This document shows, piece after piece, positions 40,611 to 53,423 of a stretch of 64,000 bases of DNA. Position 1 is the stretch's first letter. Each line of letters opens with the position of its first letter. The notes under the pieces were generated by a model. It was not told where the DNA came from. It made no database searches and saw nothing but the letters and a program-made list of their open reading frames with translations. Both the position numbers and the translations under genes were made by a program. The stretch is from Artemia franciscana. Taxonomy: Eukaryota; Arthropoda; Branchiopoda; Anostraca; Artemiidae. The stretch is from positions 27,327,658 through 27,391,657 of the forward strand of contig NC_088873.1 of NCBI RefSeq assembly GCF_032884065.1. Direction: 5' to 3'.

Positions 40611-43390
40611 TTTTATTCAATATCTGCCAATATATAATTTTTCGAAAATTCAAATCGGGGCTATGTAGGACTTTGCAATTGTTTATTAATAAAAGCGCAT
40701 ATTTGAGAGCAAAATTCTTAGAGATGGGTTTAAACTCAATTAGGTCTTTATGCTCTGTGATGTAACAAGATATATTTTTTTACATGAATTTACCGGCATC
40801 TTGTATGCTTAAAAATGTTTGTACTTCTGTACTCAGTTTCTTTTTCTCTCTATTTTAAAATAGAAATAATTTAAATTTGACTTGGAAGATTTTTAAAATT
40901 TTCCAGTCGTATTCCTTTATTTCCACGTCTTTACAGTGCAGTTTGTAATTTAGTTTAAAATTTTTATTCTACCATAAATAAAACCATAAAAATTTACACT
41001 TTTGAATACTGGATGCTTGTACCTGTAGATTGCGCGTTCAGAATTAACATTTTTCATTCGCCGTAAGTGCTTAAATTAAAAAATTAAATTAAAAAAAAAA
41101 TTAAATTAAAAAATTATTATTCTTTTTTTTAAGAGATACTGATAGTGAATTTTTTTCCAGTCTCGCAGCACAAGCGAAGTCGATGAGTGATAGAAATACA
41201 ACTTGAGTTTAGAGACTGGACTCTTCCATTCTTGAAATTTCTGAGATTATGCCTTTCTGATACTTGTAGACAAAATTAAAACAGTGCTTACAGTTTACAG
41301 TATCCTTTTTGTAATTTTTCAAGTTGAAGATCATTCAACTTTCTAGCATAAAATCTATGATTAGCCAATCAGAGTAAAAACTTTAAGCATAGTTGTGTTT
41401 ATTAAAGCTTTTCAAACCGACTTCTTGCCATTTCAGTTTTCGCTCAGTAATACAACTGTGCATAAAACACAAGGTAACACACATATCATTCATAATTCTC
41501 GAGCAAAAATCTCGCTTAGACAAGTATACTTGAAACACAAACTTTATAACACCCTAATCGCATTTATCATGGTTAACCGGATTTTTCTTTTTAATTATCT
41601 TTATACTTTTCTACGTAGTTGATATATTACTCAATTATATACATCATTGAGTTTATACTCTACTATATTTGAAATTTAGTATGCTGTCTTTCATATAGTT
41701 TGGTGTGAAAATATTATATTGTCATAACTGGAAATCAATTAAAATATTCTCTGTAATGATGTGTAAATTAGAGTTTGCATAATGTTTTATGGGCTGTAAC
41801 TGTCTCTTGACGTAAGTAGTTCGACTAGTGACACCAGACAGGGGTGTCACTTTACTGAAATCTTTAGGGGGCTTGAAAATTGAACTTTTCCTCTTAACAA
41901 AACGTTTGGTGCTACAAAGGATAATAAAACAATTAGAAATGTCTTACTTGATGCTTCTGGTAAATATAGCTTTGATGGAGCAAGTTGCCCAGTCCAGGTT
42001 TTACGGGGCTATCTTCCTGTGTTTGCTTATCATGTTGCCCCCATAACCTAATAAAGAACAAACCCTAACCCATAGTAACCAAAAATTCAAAAACTTGTTT
42101 TCAAAATAACTGTTGAGTGAGGCTGACAATTAGAAGTTGTTTCAGGAATCATAACTATTATTTCGATTAATCTTCATGATAAAACTTGGGTGCGAAAATA
42201 TGCTTGTTTTTGTTTCAAAAAATTGCGTGGAACTCCCGAAAAATGGTGCCGTATCGAAATAAAAACTGCACTATTGGAGTTATCATAGTCGAAAACTCTA
42301 TTAAGGAGAATTAAAGTCCCCACCCCCATCTTGATCAAAAACGAAAATCACTTTTTCACATGGGATGCAGTGATGTGTCTCCTTTTTTCTTCTTTTCTTC
42401 GTCACCGCTACTGGGGTGCTAAAACACCATAGAGTGGTATTTAATGGCGCATTTGAAAGAAAATTTCTATATCTAGTGCCTTTTGTAATTAACAATAGAT
42501 TATATTAGAATGAAATGCAATTTTTGATAAAAACTGCATGTTTATGTACAAGATAGTCCAACACACCTATATTTCGACAAAATAATATAACACATGTATC
42601 TTTCGAAAGTTGCTTCTTTTGGGTATGTGGTCATTTTGGAACAACTCCGCTGACTAATTCCCTGTGGTTCGCTCTTTACTATTCAACCGGTAAGCTTCAC
42701 AAAACAGCTAATGCATTGGAATGGAAAGACTGTTTGTAATTTCCACCGTAAATCAAGTGACGGAGCTGGGACTCCCCTTAAAAATGTGTGATTTGGTTGG
42801 GTAACACTTTTTCATTAATCGAATCTTCATTGGCCAGTTTATATGGGTTTGATGGAAGAAAGAATATATATCTGTATAAGTTCAAAAATTCTTTCTGAAT
42901 AGGTAAGGTCTGATAGAAGCTACTAGATTTAGACTTCTGTTTTGCAAACAAATGCAAAAGCCTACGAGGACTAGAAAATTTATTTAAGAATCTAGCAAGC
43001 TTTCGATTTGTAACGGTTCTTCTCTTTTAGTATTCGCCGTGTCCCTTTTCTATCCCAAGCTAGTTTATGTTATTTTTTCAAGTAAATTAACAATTTAGAC
43101 ATAAAACAAGACAGCAGCGAAGGATGGCCGGGTTTTTCTTGGTCATAGCGTCCCAGTTACTGAACCTTTACTTTAACCAGTTACCGAAAGGGTCATCATA
43201 TTTTAGTTTTGTGTTTTGTTTTAAGGTTTTTTTTTATATTTTTATCAATTTGTTCTGCACTGAGGACGGTCTTGACGGAAATATTTGCATAATTTTATTG
43301 ACAGTTTATTGTCCTCGTTCTTCTTTTCTTTGCGATTTTGTGTTTAGTTGTCTTTGAGTAATTCTAGTTAAATAAGATGTACCATTTCCA
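40611..43390. other. Gene-free sequence downstream of HR38
   Basis: AT-rich. Short frames on both strands lack domains. A short inverted AAATTAAA run lies near 41078-41116. I see nothing else. Confidence 0.45.
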
Positions 43391-43575
43391 GCGGCGTCAA
43401 TTCACGAAAATTTAGAGGGGGTAGAATGTTCTTTCAAAAACTTGGAGGGGGGCTCAACATTTTCTAACGAAAACCCCTAAAAAATATTTTTTTTAATGGG
43501 AATATCCAAAAATAAGGCATTTTCCGAAACCTAGGTGACGATTTACTTATGGAATAAAAAAAAGATTATCAGTAT

Positions 43576-43935
43576 TCAAGCAACGAAAATGCGTAGTGAG
43601 CATTCATAATATAGTATAACTCGTGCAAAACTTTGTTTTATCAAATCTATATGGTACTTCAAGGAATTTCCATCAAGTAGAATACCTATAAATCTGCTAT
43701 GAAAATCTTGTGATAAACTCGTAGAACTATTTTGACAGATAATAGATGGATAATCGATAACATTTTTGACAAGATACTGTCCACCGAACCATGCTAGTAC
43801 CCTGTTACACATGTTCACAATATTTAAAAGAACTTTCAACTTAATTCTTCCAGAAGTTTCAAGAGTGCTATTATCGGCAAAAGTATTTACTGAACGCGAG
43901 TCGTATTTTGGTAGGAAAAGACAAATTATTATCAT
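43576..43935 (-). pseudogene. Possible retroelement reverse-transcriptase scrap
   Basis: A 119-codon frame whose end reads SRFIGILLDGNSLKYHIDLI, which resembles the FLGVxIDxxLxWxxHIxxI motif that follows the catalytic core in CR1/Jockey-type LINE reverse transcriptases. The upstream part, LKVLLNIVNMCNRVLAWFGG, is compatible with the preceding helix. No YADD box is present. Weak by itself. Confidence 0.3.
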
Positions 43936-44692
43936 CTAATTATTAGGATAAAAAAGACGTCAAAATATTGTTGGTTTTTAACTGGAGGGTTTTAAATATT
44001 GTTTGCCTTTTTAACTGCGAAAACGGGGTCAGAAATATACATAAAAATAAAATTGACCCTGATAAACAATATAACCAACTTCTTAAGCTAACGGAGAAGT
44101 ATATCAATAAGGATCATTTTTCCAGACAAATAAAACTTAAACAACGGATATGTTCGAATCTTGTGATTCACTATAGTCACCTGATCAAGACATTAACTTG
44201 ATCAAACAAGCGATATGGTCTGCATAATCAGATATTGAGGCGACCGCTGAAATCGTGACTTGGTGTGTAATAGTAACAAAATCCAAGCGAAATACAGAGC
44301 ATGGCAGTTCAAGTGGGTCTACTTCGATCAGTGAAGTTGTAGAAAATCTAATCTCTTGACCCAAATTTGAGGTCAAGAATTTATTTTCATAATTGATAAT
44401 GCATTGTATATCTTAGCTAAATGCGTTGGAACGTAGCATATAGTGACTGTGTATTTAGAATGCTTGTTGAATAAAAACCTATTATATCAGAAGATATCTT
44501 GAAAGGAAGACCAAATATTATTGGTGCTTACCATGAAGATTGTGAAGAAACCTTAGGCGATGAGCTGCTGGACTTTGGTGAGCTTCCTCTAACTCGTGTG
44601 TCTTCTGCTATCAGAACTAATACTCTAGCGTCGCCTTAAGTAAAGGGCCATATAGCTTGCAAGTATTATTTATCCCTTCGTTTTTTCACCTG

Positions 44693-44975
44693 GCTATTTT
44701 GCAGGGAATGGGCCACTTTGCTATGCAAACTAATTAGATCAGTGTAGCGCAGGTGCCGATCGCATGATCCTCTGTCTTTGCCCAGGCGTGCTATGCGTCG
44801 CTGGGTTACCTAGATTCTCCTAGATACCCATTTGAATATAGTTGAATTTGCTAGTCTTACAGGGGCACGCCATTGACCCTTGTTTTAATCCAAACAACAG
44901 GTGTCTAGAACCAGCAACCGTTCACTCGTGAATTGAGCATGCTAACCATTAGACCAGGAAGACTGAAGCTGAAGG
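44693..44975 (-). mobile_element. tRNA-derived SINE, copy 1
   Basis: Minus strand: an A-box-like TGGTCTAATGG (44946-44956) in a tRNA-like head and a degenerate B-box GGTTCTAGACACC (44900-44912), then a body that reappears at 56655-56850 in the same orientation (for example AGGGGCACGCCATTGACCCT versus AGAGTCACACCATTAACCCC on the plus strand). The head is too divergent to be a working tRNA gene. Confidence 0.55.
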
Positions 44976-44999
44976 GATGACGGGATGATGTTGTCGCCA

Positions 45000-46761
45000 C
45001 AGTTGGGTTTGAAGTATATCTTTAGAACTCGCGTTTATAAGGAAACTCCCATTGCCACCAGGGTCTGACGATTAACAGAATAGTTAAAAGTTCCAATAAA
45101 TTTGTCTCTGGGGATAACAGTGAATTAGGAAAATTGCCAATAATTTACAGATAAGTTTTATAATGGAAAAAAGGGAACATGTTTGATCCTGGGTGTTCGA
45201 CTAGCTTGAAACGTACGGGATCGTTACTTTTTTTTAAGGGGATATGACATTTTTATTGGGAAAGGAGGGGGTTTAGGAGATACATAAATATATGAAAATT
45301 GTTTCCTGAAAATTTGTTGGGCCTGAAAATTGTTTCCTTGATCAGTTTGAAACTTACAGCCGTAAGTCCTGGGGCTAAGTGGAACCTAATGTGAGGAAAA
45401 GCGTGTTGAGCCAAAACAAACTATTTTTTTTTTTTTTTTTTTTTAGTGCTGATTTAGAAACAGCAGATAGCTTTTACCGTTTGGCTTTAAAGTTGCGTTT
45501 AGACGGGGACAAAAGATCCTTATTTAAAGCGCCAAATTTTCCAAAAAATAAGGACGTGACGTGACAAATTTTCCAAAAATATTGATTTGTGACATTAGAA
45601 AATAGGCGCAATATTTTTCTGTCTTCCTTTTAGTCAAATATCAGACATAGGATATAGCGTTTTATAGGATTCATAGAACAGACATAGGATTCAGCTGTGA
45701 CTTGTCCTTTAAATTTGCTCCAGGTTTGCTTTGCTTAAGTGAAAGCTAACGGGTGATTCCCGGCATGGGCACTCATGCCTAGGGGGGGGGGCAGTCCCCT
45801 CGGCTGAATGACGCTACATTATATTTTTATATTTTTGTTTTGAGATTTTTATTATGCAGCATTGGAAATGCCGATTAGACCAGGTAAGCCCACCCTTTAA
45901 TGCAGCCTGTGAACACCCATGATTGCCGATACCAGTGCTTCCACTATCTAAAAATTTTGGGAGCATCCCCAAAATTTGTAGATTTATCATAAAGAAAAAA
46001 TTGTTCCCCGAGGTTCTATGGAGAGTGATCGCATCTCCCTTTACATTCCCGAAAATCAAACTTCTTCCTCGAAGTAAACATTCCACAAGTACCTGCGAAA
46101 CCCTTTGCAGTTTTGTAACGATTTTCTTTAATTAATCTTGGTCTAATTAACCGAAAAAAAAAAACAATTAACGGGACAACGAACAAACATCCTTACACAT
46201 TTTTGTTATCACTTCAACCACTTCTGGCATCCAAAAGTCAGCTAAAATAAAGGTTAGACAGATAAACAGAGAACTTTTGAATGAGACTACAGTGAAAACT
46301 CCGGATTCAAAAGGAAAGGCAAGCAAACAATAAATGGCGTGAGCAGGCTTACCATGGGTAGCACGAAAGTACTACTTTTGGTTGGAAGTAGTACTTTTTG
46401 TACATTTTCTGTGAAAGTAGTGCTTTTTTAATACCATTTTGTGAAAGAAATGCTTCTTTGTCCAAAAATAGCACTTTTCTAATGCTTTTTCAAATCAACT
46501 CTAGAACTAGCTTGTGGGGTCGTCAATTTTTTGTTTCATTTTGCTTCCGCGATTAGCAACTTTAGAATCGAGCAGTCTACAATGACTGTTGACCTGGCAG
46601 GAATTTCGAAAGTAGCCTACTTCTAAATGTGATGTGACCAACTAGGTAAATATTTTCAAACAATTGAGTTAATGGCACATCTTGAAGCATAATTGAAAAC
46701 TTTACGAAAGGCAGATAGCTGCGGCAAAAGAACATTGCCTTGCATTTAATATCAAGTTGTG

Positions 46762-46808
<47 letters not shown>

Positions 46809-47150
46809 GACCGCGCATCGCTGCAAACTGCTCTGTCCGTTTTTTCTATAATCTCTCGTTTTCGCAAATTCAGGGACTATTCAGAAAGATGAACCTCGAG
46901 GTCTTAAAAAAGAGTAGGGCTATCACTGTTTAAGAAAGAGCTGTGCGTAGAAAAATTGCAGGTCTAGTGACGAATCTCAAGGATGGTGTTGGGGATCCTG
47001 CTTTTACTGATCTTTCCAAGTTCATGAAGGACGTTATGTATTTTCCTATCAGTAGTACTAAAACTGAGCCTGAATTTTCGATATAAAGATAATCTAGACA
47101 CCACTTTGAAATAAATTACCGCCAGAAACGATTTCTGATATTAAGCTAAT
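45000..47150. other. Gene-free sequence with homopolymers
   Basis: Contains an A run of about 41 bases at 46764-46804 and a T run at 45424-45444. 46360-46480 has four imperfect repeats of the word AGTAGTACTTTTT. Frames here show no domains. Confidence 0.45.
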
Positions 47151-47169
47151 TCTAATACGGTTAGAATGT

Positions 47170-48265
47170 TCCTGTAGATCTTACTTGTGCTTTTACTTGC
47201 GGCGGGAAGCAAGTATTTCCACCTTGTCCAGTATAAAGGATCTTCAAGACCTGTTTGGACCATGTCGTGCGGTCTGCTGGCAGCTGCTTTGCAAATGGGA
47301 GACTTTAAATTGTCCCTGTGACCGAACTTTCTGAATCCCCCAATAGGTTCATGGTATGACTTACAAGTTTCATCATCTTTTTCGCTGTCCTCCTTGGCGT
47401 CTTTTCCATCAGCTAAGTGGCTCAGCTAGAACAATTTGGCGAGGGAAGTACTCTGCTGGCCTCCGTAAGACATGGCCCAACCACTTCAGTCGACGCTACT
47501 TGATCGTGATGGCAACGTGTCTCTTGATACCAAACGTTCGTTGTATACCCACATTTGATATACAAACATTCAGATTTAACCTGAAGATGCTACGCAGACA
47601 GGTATGCTCAAACACCTTTAGTGCATTTTAATGTAGAAGCTTCACTGACCAAGTTTCACATCCATAAAGAAGGATTGTTAGAGCCACAACCAGGTAGACT
47701 CGAACTTTAGTTCTTATACTAATTTCAAGCCAGTTCCACAACGATTTTCTAAGGGAAGCAAAGATTGTCTGTGATTTCTGCAATCGTTGTTGAATATCAG
47801 AATCAGAAGATCCATCAGAATAAAGCTGGGAGCCAAGGTATGTGAAGCTGTCGACTTTATCCAACTCTACTTGATTTACAGTTAACAAAATAGGATCAGT
47901 GTGATGTATTGCCATAAATTTTGTCTTCCCTGTACTGACTTTCAAGCCAATGCCCTCTGCCCAAATAACTAATAGTTTGAGCTTTCTCATGGCCCGAGAA
48001 GATTCCGACATCGCCAAAATATTCAAGGTCTCCAAGTGAAAGGTTCTGTCCAATAGAGAAAATTCTGAATTTTCAAGCACCCAATCAATGCAGTAGTTGG
48101 AGACAGGATGCAGCCTTGTTTTGCTCCAAACTCAACCGGATATTCTTCAGTCTTTTCTCCGTAAACTCGAAATTGGCTCACGGAACCCTTGTAGTATGCT
48201 TTAAGCAGTTCGACGAATTTCAGGGGTATTCCATCATTTCCTAAATTTTTCCAAAGTTTTTGATG
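47170..48265 (-). pseudogene. RTE-like LINE, 3' part of reverse-transcriptase ORF
   Basis: Minus strand from about 48265: LWKNLGNDGIPLKFVELLKA, then SQFRVYGEKTEEYPVEFGAK and QGCILSP (RT motif B region), a frame change near 48085, then VSTGKTKFMAIHH, SFTYLGSQLYSDGSSDSDIQ and LLYGCETWS up to a stop at 47628. After that another run reads LEVFEHTCLRSIFRLNLNV and RRLKWLGHVLRRPAEYFPR with stops. This order (KQGC, FxYLGS, YGCETW, RRLxWLGHV) is that of RTE/BovB-type and related insect LINEs. The YADD region is not clear, the 5' half is absent, and stops and frameshifts make it dead. Confidence 0.75.
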
Positions 48266-48269
48266 AGTG

Positions 48270-49060
48270 AGTGCCTAATTCCCTAAGTCATAAAAGTCCA
48301 AATGTTTTGAACTAGTTGAAATGTTCTTAACTGGTTTTAATTTGTACTGTTACAGGTTTTCTGAATTCTTCTACAAGCGGGGATCCCCCTCATTCGAATA
48401 GGTTTAACTGGTTCCAGTTGATCTCTGAAATTATTGATGTTTGGAACATTCCCTCCGTGCCGACAATAATGCAAAAAGTTAAATGCTTGGTTTCCAGGGA
48501 AACCCAGCCTCCTTTCACATGCGTTTCACTGGTTTATTTTTAGCTAGATCATGTTTTGCGAGTATTTTTACAAGCAGGGATCCCCCCCCCCCTTTCAATT
48601 GTGTATAACTGATTCTAATTTGCTACTGAACTTATCAGTTATTAAACTTGTATATTTTTGTTGCAAAGCACAGTAAAAAATGTTATTAACCACTATTTTG
48701 TGAGCTATGGGGGGAGCAGCCTCATTTGTTGAGTCAAGAATATACATTATCGATTAAAAGACACATTTTTTAATCATCAACAAGCAACAAAGAGAGATAA
48801 AACTCCACAAAAAAAAACCTCAAACGAGACTGCTGCCAGTAGAGAGAAAAGACATGAAAGACAAAAATAATACGGATATTTCGCCTGTATCTAAACTAGG
48901 CGTCCTCACCACAATATAAGAAGAAAAAAACTAAACTAAAACAAATAAAACCACCACCAATAGTAATAAATATAATTGTTGCTACTGATCCGCGTAGGGA
49001 AAAGAAGCTATTAGAGTTACTCTAATACAACTCTTTTTGGTCTAGTAGGGAATCTCGTCC
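48270..49060. other. Gene-free sequence between two retroelements
   Basis: Two diverged copies of a phrase like AAGCGGGGATCCCCCTCATT and AAGCAGGGATCCCCCCCCCC followed by TGTATAACTG or GGTTTAACTG lie at about 48375 and 48573. There is no gene. Confidence 0.4.
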
Positions 49061-49069
49061 CCTGGTGAT

Positions 49070-50879
49070 TGTGTAAAATCTTAATTACCTTATTGACATT
49101 TGGTTCATTTTTCAAAAGACAATCGTAAATTGGGCCAATATTTAATTTCCTCGTGTCTCTATTTATTGAAAAATTAGCAAACATGTTTTTTTCTAATTTC
49201 TATAGCTTCTCTCGCCGACTGAGAAAAACTCCTATCATTAGAAATAGCTGTAGCGTCATCAAATTGTGAAAAATGTTCAGGGTGAAAGAATGTATGTTCA
49301 GCCAGAGCCAAAACGAAAGTTTCAGGAGGCTTTCTTAATTGTAGGTTTTTTTTATTGAGTTGCGATGTTCAACGAATTTTTTAGTAACTTATTAGTGAGT
49401 TCTACCAATATAAAACTTTCCCCAAGAACAAAGAATTTTATATACCACACTTACTAAATCTCCCCGGGTTAAATGCTTCCCAGAATTAAGGAAACTACCT
49501 AATGGTCTCATTAATTGGAAACAAGCATCAATGTTATGTTAACGCAAAATTCGTCTAAGGATCTCCCCCATAAAAAGTACATAAGGCAAAGAAATAAAAC
49601 TTTTCGGCATATTTAATTCTGTACACTGTGAAACTCCAATAGCCCTAGTATTATGTTTAATGCGTCAATTTTTTATTATTTTATCAATGAATTTAATCAG
49701 GCAACTATTACAAAATAAAATATCCTTCAAAAATCACAATCGAGAATCTAAAAACTCCTGAGAACAAATTCTGAAAGCTCTATCCACCAGTGCAGTCACA
49801 ACCCCTCGTTCCAACGTCATAATGACTTCAGTCTCCAAACTAGCCATCGTCACATCTTGTATCAAATCAAAATACGTTTGTAATTTAATCCTTAATATAT
49901 CTTCGGACTTTTTCACATTACAATTCGAATACATGGAAACCACTTTAAAACTATAGAGGTTTGAATTCTCCTCCAATGCGAAATTTTTCAACTTATTAGT
50001 AAGATCAGTGGAATTTTTTAAATATGATTTTTGTGTTTCTAAGAGTAGAAGCACTGCCACCAACAAACACTTTTATAATTTTGCCACAGATGACGAGAAA
50101 GTTGATACAATAGGGCGTAGAGGGGCTCCCGTCTTATGAATTTTGGTTAGACAATAGATCTTGGGTGCGGAACAACCTCTTGGATAAAATTTATTATAGA
50201 ATTGTGGGGTAATGTTTTTATTTTTCAGTGACTCCAATTCCTTTCTTATCGACTTGACATATTTATCCGAAGGATCAAAATCCAGTTTTTTGTAAGTAGT
50301 GATATCAGAAATAATTGTATTCATTTTACGGTCATAATCATCAGTGTCCATAATTAGAATAGTTACCTTTGTCTGCCCTAGTGATAGTAAGGACCTTATC
50401 CTTTTTTCAAATCAGAAAATATTTTAATGTCATTTTTAGTGATATCATTTTCATTTTTTTTTTTTCATGTTAGAAGTGTTTAGTTTCCTTACGATTTCGG
50501 CTCTAAGCTCTTGAGGAGCCTCGACTTTATCAATATAAGCCATAATTCCCGACTCTAACTTAGAAATTATTTTTGAATAAGAAATTGGTGTTGGAAAACA
50601 GAATCTAAAACCCTTCGACAAAACTGCTTCTTGTTGACTACTAAGAGGTTTAGACGACAAACTCTTAGTGGCAGGACCCAGACAAAAACGAGGATAAAAA
50701 GTGTCCGAATTCTGTAACTTTTCAAACAAAAGTCTATTGAACTTGTCGACCAAAGGAATCTTTGAAAATTGAAAATCATGGTGAAAAGATCTAAAGGCCA
50801 TTTCCTTAATTCTCAGAAAAATGTCAGATGGAAGGTTATTCTTCAAAAAGTTTTCGACAAAATTTAAGTCTTTGGACAA
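49070..50879 (-). pseudogene. Penelope-like element ORF, internally deleted copy with GIY-YIG domain
   Basis: Reading down the minus strand: an N-terminal part (50879-50451: LKNNLPSDIFLRI, then PLSSQQEAVLSKGFRF); TRADKGN (about 50390) frameshifted into MDTDDYDRKMNTII; TKIHKTGAPLRPIVST (about 50130), a hallmark of Penelope-type RTs; and SFKVVSMYSNCN (about 49930), where RT motif A normally has Asp but here has Lys. The segment for motifs B-D is missing, and the frame jumps to ERGVVTALVDRAFRICS. A GIY-YIG-type endonuclease follows (SVVYKILCSWGKFYIGRTH, 49451-49395), then SNDRSFSQSAREAIEIRK (about 49230). Frameshifts and stops make it non-functional. Confidence 0.75.
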
Positions 50880-50889
50880 CTTAAAACAT

Positions 50890-51413
50890 CTTTAGATTGA
50901 AGTCATTATCAAGTTGGTTATCCTTGCAAATAAATATTATCTTTATTTTGGTTTTAGAGGAGAATTTTACAAACAGATGTTTGATTTGACTATGGGGGCA
51001 TCTCTCTCTCCTTTGTTGGCAAATATCTTCATGGAATCAACTGAAACTGCCGCTATGCACAGTTTTAGGCTCTCCCCTTGTTTTTGGTGCAGATTCATGG
51101 ACGATGTGGTTTGCATTTGGAAACACGGTTTAGAGTCCTTAGACCTTTTCCATAAGCATTAAAATAGTTTTGATAAAATGTAAAATTTACAGTGGAGTTT
51201 GAAGAAAATGACAAACTACCTTTTCTTGATATCCTATTAATTAAAAGTGATTTCCATTTACTTTTCTCAATATATAGAAAGACTACACACAGTGATAGGT
51301 ATTTGAACTTTCATTCGTACCACCCTATTTCAGTGAAACGAGGGGTTATGATCGCACTAGTGTATAAAGCTTACAGAATTTGTAAATCTATTATCAATAC
51401 AACCGCAGTTTAA
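50890..51413 (+). pseudogene. Penelope-like element RT fragment, opposite orientation
   Basis: Plus strand: IIKLVILANKYYLYFGFRGE then FYKQMFDLTMGASLSPLLAN (RT motif B), FWCRFMDDVVCIW (motif C with both Asp), a stop, a short gap, then KLPFLDILLIKS (motif D) and YRKTTHSDRYLNF with KRGVMIALVYKAYRIC. It starts abruptly 11 bp from the 5' end of the minus-strand copy. It includes the motifs that copy lacks, but both carry the RGV...RIC segment, so they are two different copies placed head to head. The region after 51413 has no clear endonuclease. Confidence 0.75.
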
Positions 51414-51419
51414 ACATTT

Positions 51420-53420
51420 TTTTCACCATCACATAAAGATCCTCTCTTATTCATTGTAAAATCTGAATTTTTTTTCTTGTAAACAATGATGATACTGATG
51501 AAATTATATGAAAAAATTGCCGGCCTAACTCGTATCGCTGGCACAAAGAGGACCGTACTTGAAAGACCACCACATATAAATTAAAACGGCCAGATAGGGT
51601 TAAGTGCACACCTTGTATAAATAAAGGTTTATGGAGGCTATCAGCCCACAATTTGTATTTAGGGATTATAATTATCAAATATATTACGAGGTAGGTTATT
51701 CTTTTTTTTTTTACCAAGTAACTTTCAAAGATAAAATTTTTCATTGCCACCAGACAAAAGTGGCTTGAAAAACTGTATTGGAAGCATGTAAAAGTGATTT
51801 TTTGTAACTATTGATTATACGAGCACGCAGCAGTTGTGATATCAGCAATATTCTAGGCAGCACTGCCGTATCATAGCTTTTAATATCATTGACACTACTG
51901 AAGGAGTTAATTCGATTGGAAATTAAAAGTTCTAGAGCACTTTTTATGAGCCAAAAGTAATTAGAGGGTAGGCGACCCTCCTCCTAAGAAAATAATTTAC
52001 CAGACACTTTCTATCCAAATTTTGAGAGAGCAATTTTCTTTAGCATAGTTGAAAGGCTCAGTAACTTTGTATCTAGGGATATAGGTAATGTCAGTATCCC
52101 AGAGTTATACAGTTTGTCCATTCCGTTTTAAAACTAAATGTTGCTTTAAAAGTAAAGCAAAAGGCAATGTGCACAGCCATATCTCAAGATCAATTGAGGG
52201 TACTCAATTGGAAATTTCAGGGCTACTATTACTACTTCTACTCTTATAATTTAACTAAATCAAAAGAGTGCAAGCGGATCCTAGTTGTCAAAGAGCATAC
52301 ACATAATTTTTAGGGAGTTGTTTTAGCTTAGAAATTATTGTAATTTCTGTTCGTTTTGGGTTTCATTTATCTATTGATGGTGATTTTTGGCAGTTTTACC
52401 CTTTATAGATTTTTTTTATTTTTTGCTCTTTTTGGTTTAACAGAGTTCTGTATTTTTCTTTGAAAATCATATTTTGTGGAAAAAGTTTCTTAAATCAATT
52501 TCAGGAGAAAGCCAAACGAAAGCCTTTTGCTTGAGCAACCATAGATTTTATTTGTTTTCGAAATAAATAAAAAGGTTTGAGAAGAAGAGGAAGTACATCA
52601 GACGACGAGTACTAAATATTTTTTTTTTGTATCTAATTAGATGTTTTATTTTTTAGCTTAGAAAGTGGCCTAGTTGAGATAGAGTAGACTAATAAAGCTT
52701 GCAGGAATGGATTCTGAACCTAAATTATGTTTTGGGTGAGTTTTGTTAAGCTCCTATTGATAGCTTACTGCTTCTCGATTTTAGGTAGTCCCAGTAACTA
52801 GACCTCTGTACAAGATACCATTGCTGTTAAAGAGAAAATGTTAAAACACTGCTTGATGATTTTTCATGCTGTTTCTGGTATCAGTTTAAGATTTTCATTG
52901 TCCCGAAGGAAACATGCTAAAAAGGACAAAAAAAGCAAGCAGTCTCAACTTTGTAATATGCACAATAATTGTAGGCTACTCAGCAGATTCTATAGCCATA
53001 AACCAATTTAATTCACTTTTTTTATAAGTAAATTTTGATAATAAATTTTCCATAGGCCAACTCAAACACCAAAATAGCCTACCATAAGGTTCAATCAGAA
53101 ATAAAATGAGTAAAATTCTAGTTTATTCTAGCTTATTTTTGCTATCTTAGAAAGGGGTAAGGTTAGGAAAATAAAACTTTCAGGGTTCAGTCTATAGACT
53201 TAAGTTGGCCTCTGTCCTGGGAAGATATTTTGAAGCACCTACCTCCACCACATCTCCCTCTAGAGGACAGTAACCTTTGAAAATCTTGTGTTATAAAAGT
53301 TAAACCTTACAAAATAGATCTTCTGCTTAAATGAAGTAGCCTACAAAAAAAAATGCTTTTCAGCTTCACAACTTTGCTCAATCCAAATATATAAGGCTCC
53401 AAAGTTCTGCAAATATATTT
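51420..53420. other. Gene-free sequence
   Basis: 51900-52060 contains a decayed relative of the 4959/24290 foldback family (TTAAAAGTTCTAGAGCACTT and AAATTTTGAGAGAGCAATTT). The rest is AT-rich with no supported feature. Confidence 0.4.
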
Positions 53421-53423
53421 CTT

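Noticed and set aside
43124-43357. 77-codon Phe-rich frame resembling a membrane protein
   Set aside because: Hydrophobicity follows from T-rich sequence; no start context, splice sites or family resemblance.
44900-44960. tRNA gene
   Set aside because: Has A-box and part of a B-box but no complete cloverleaf, and is followed by a repeated body; better read as a SINE head.
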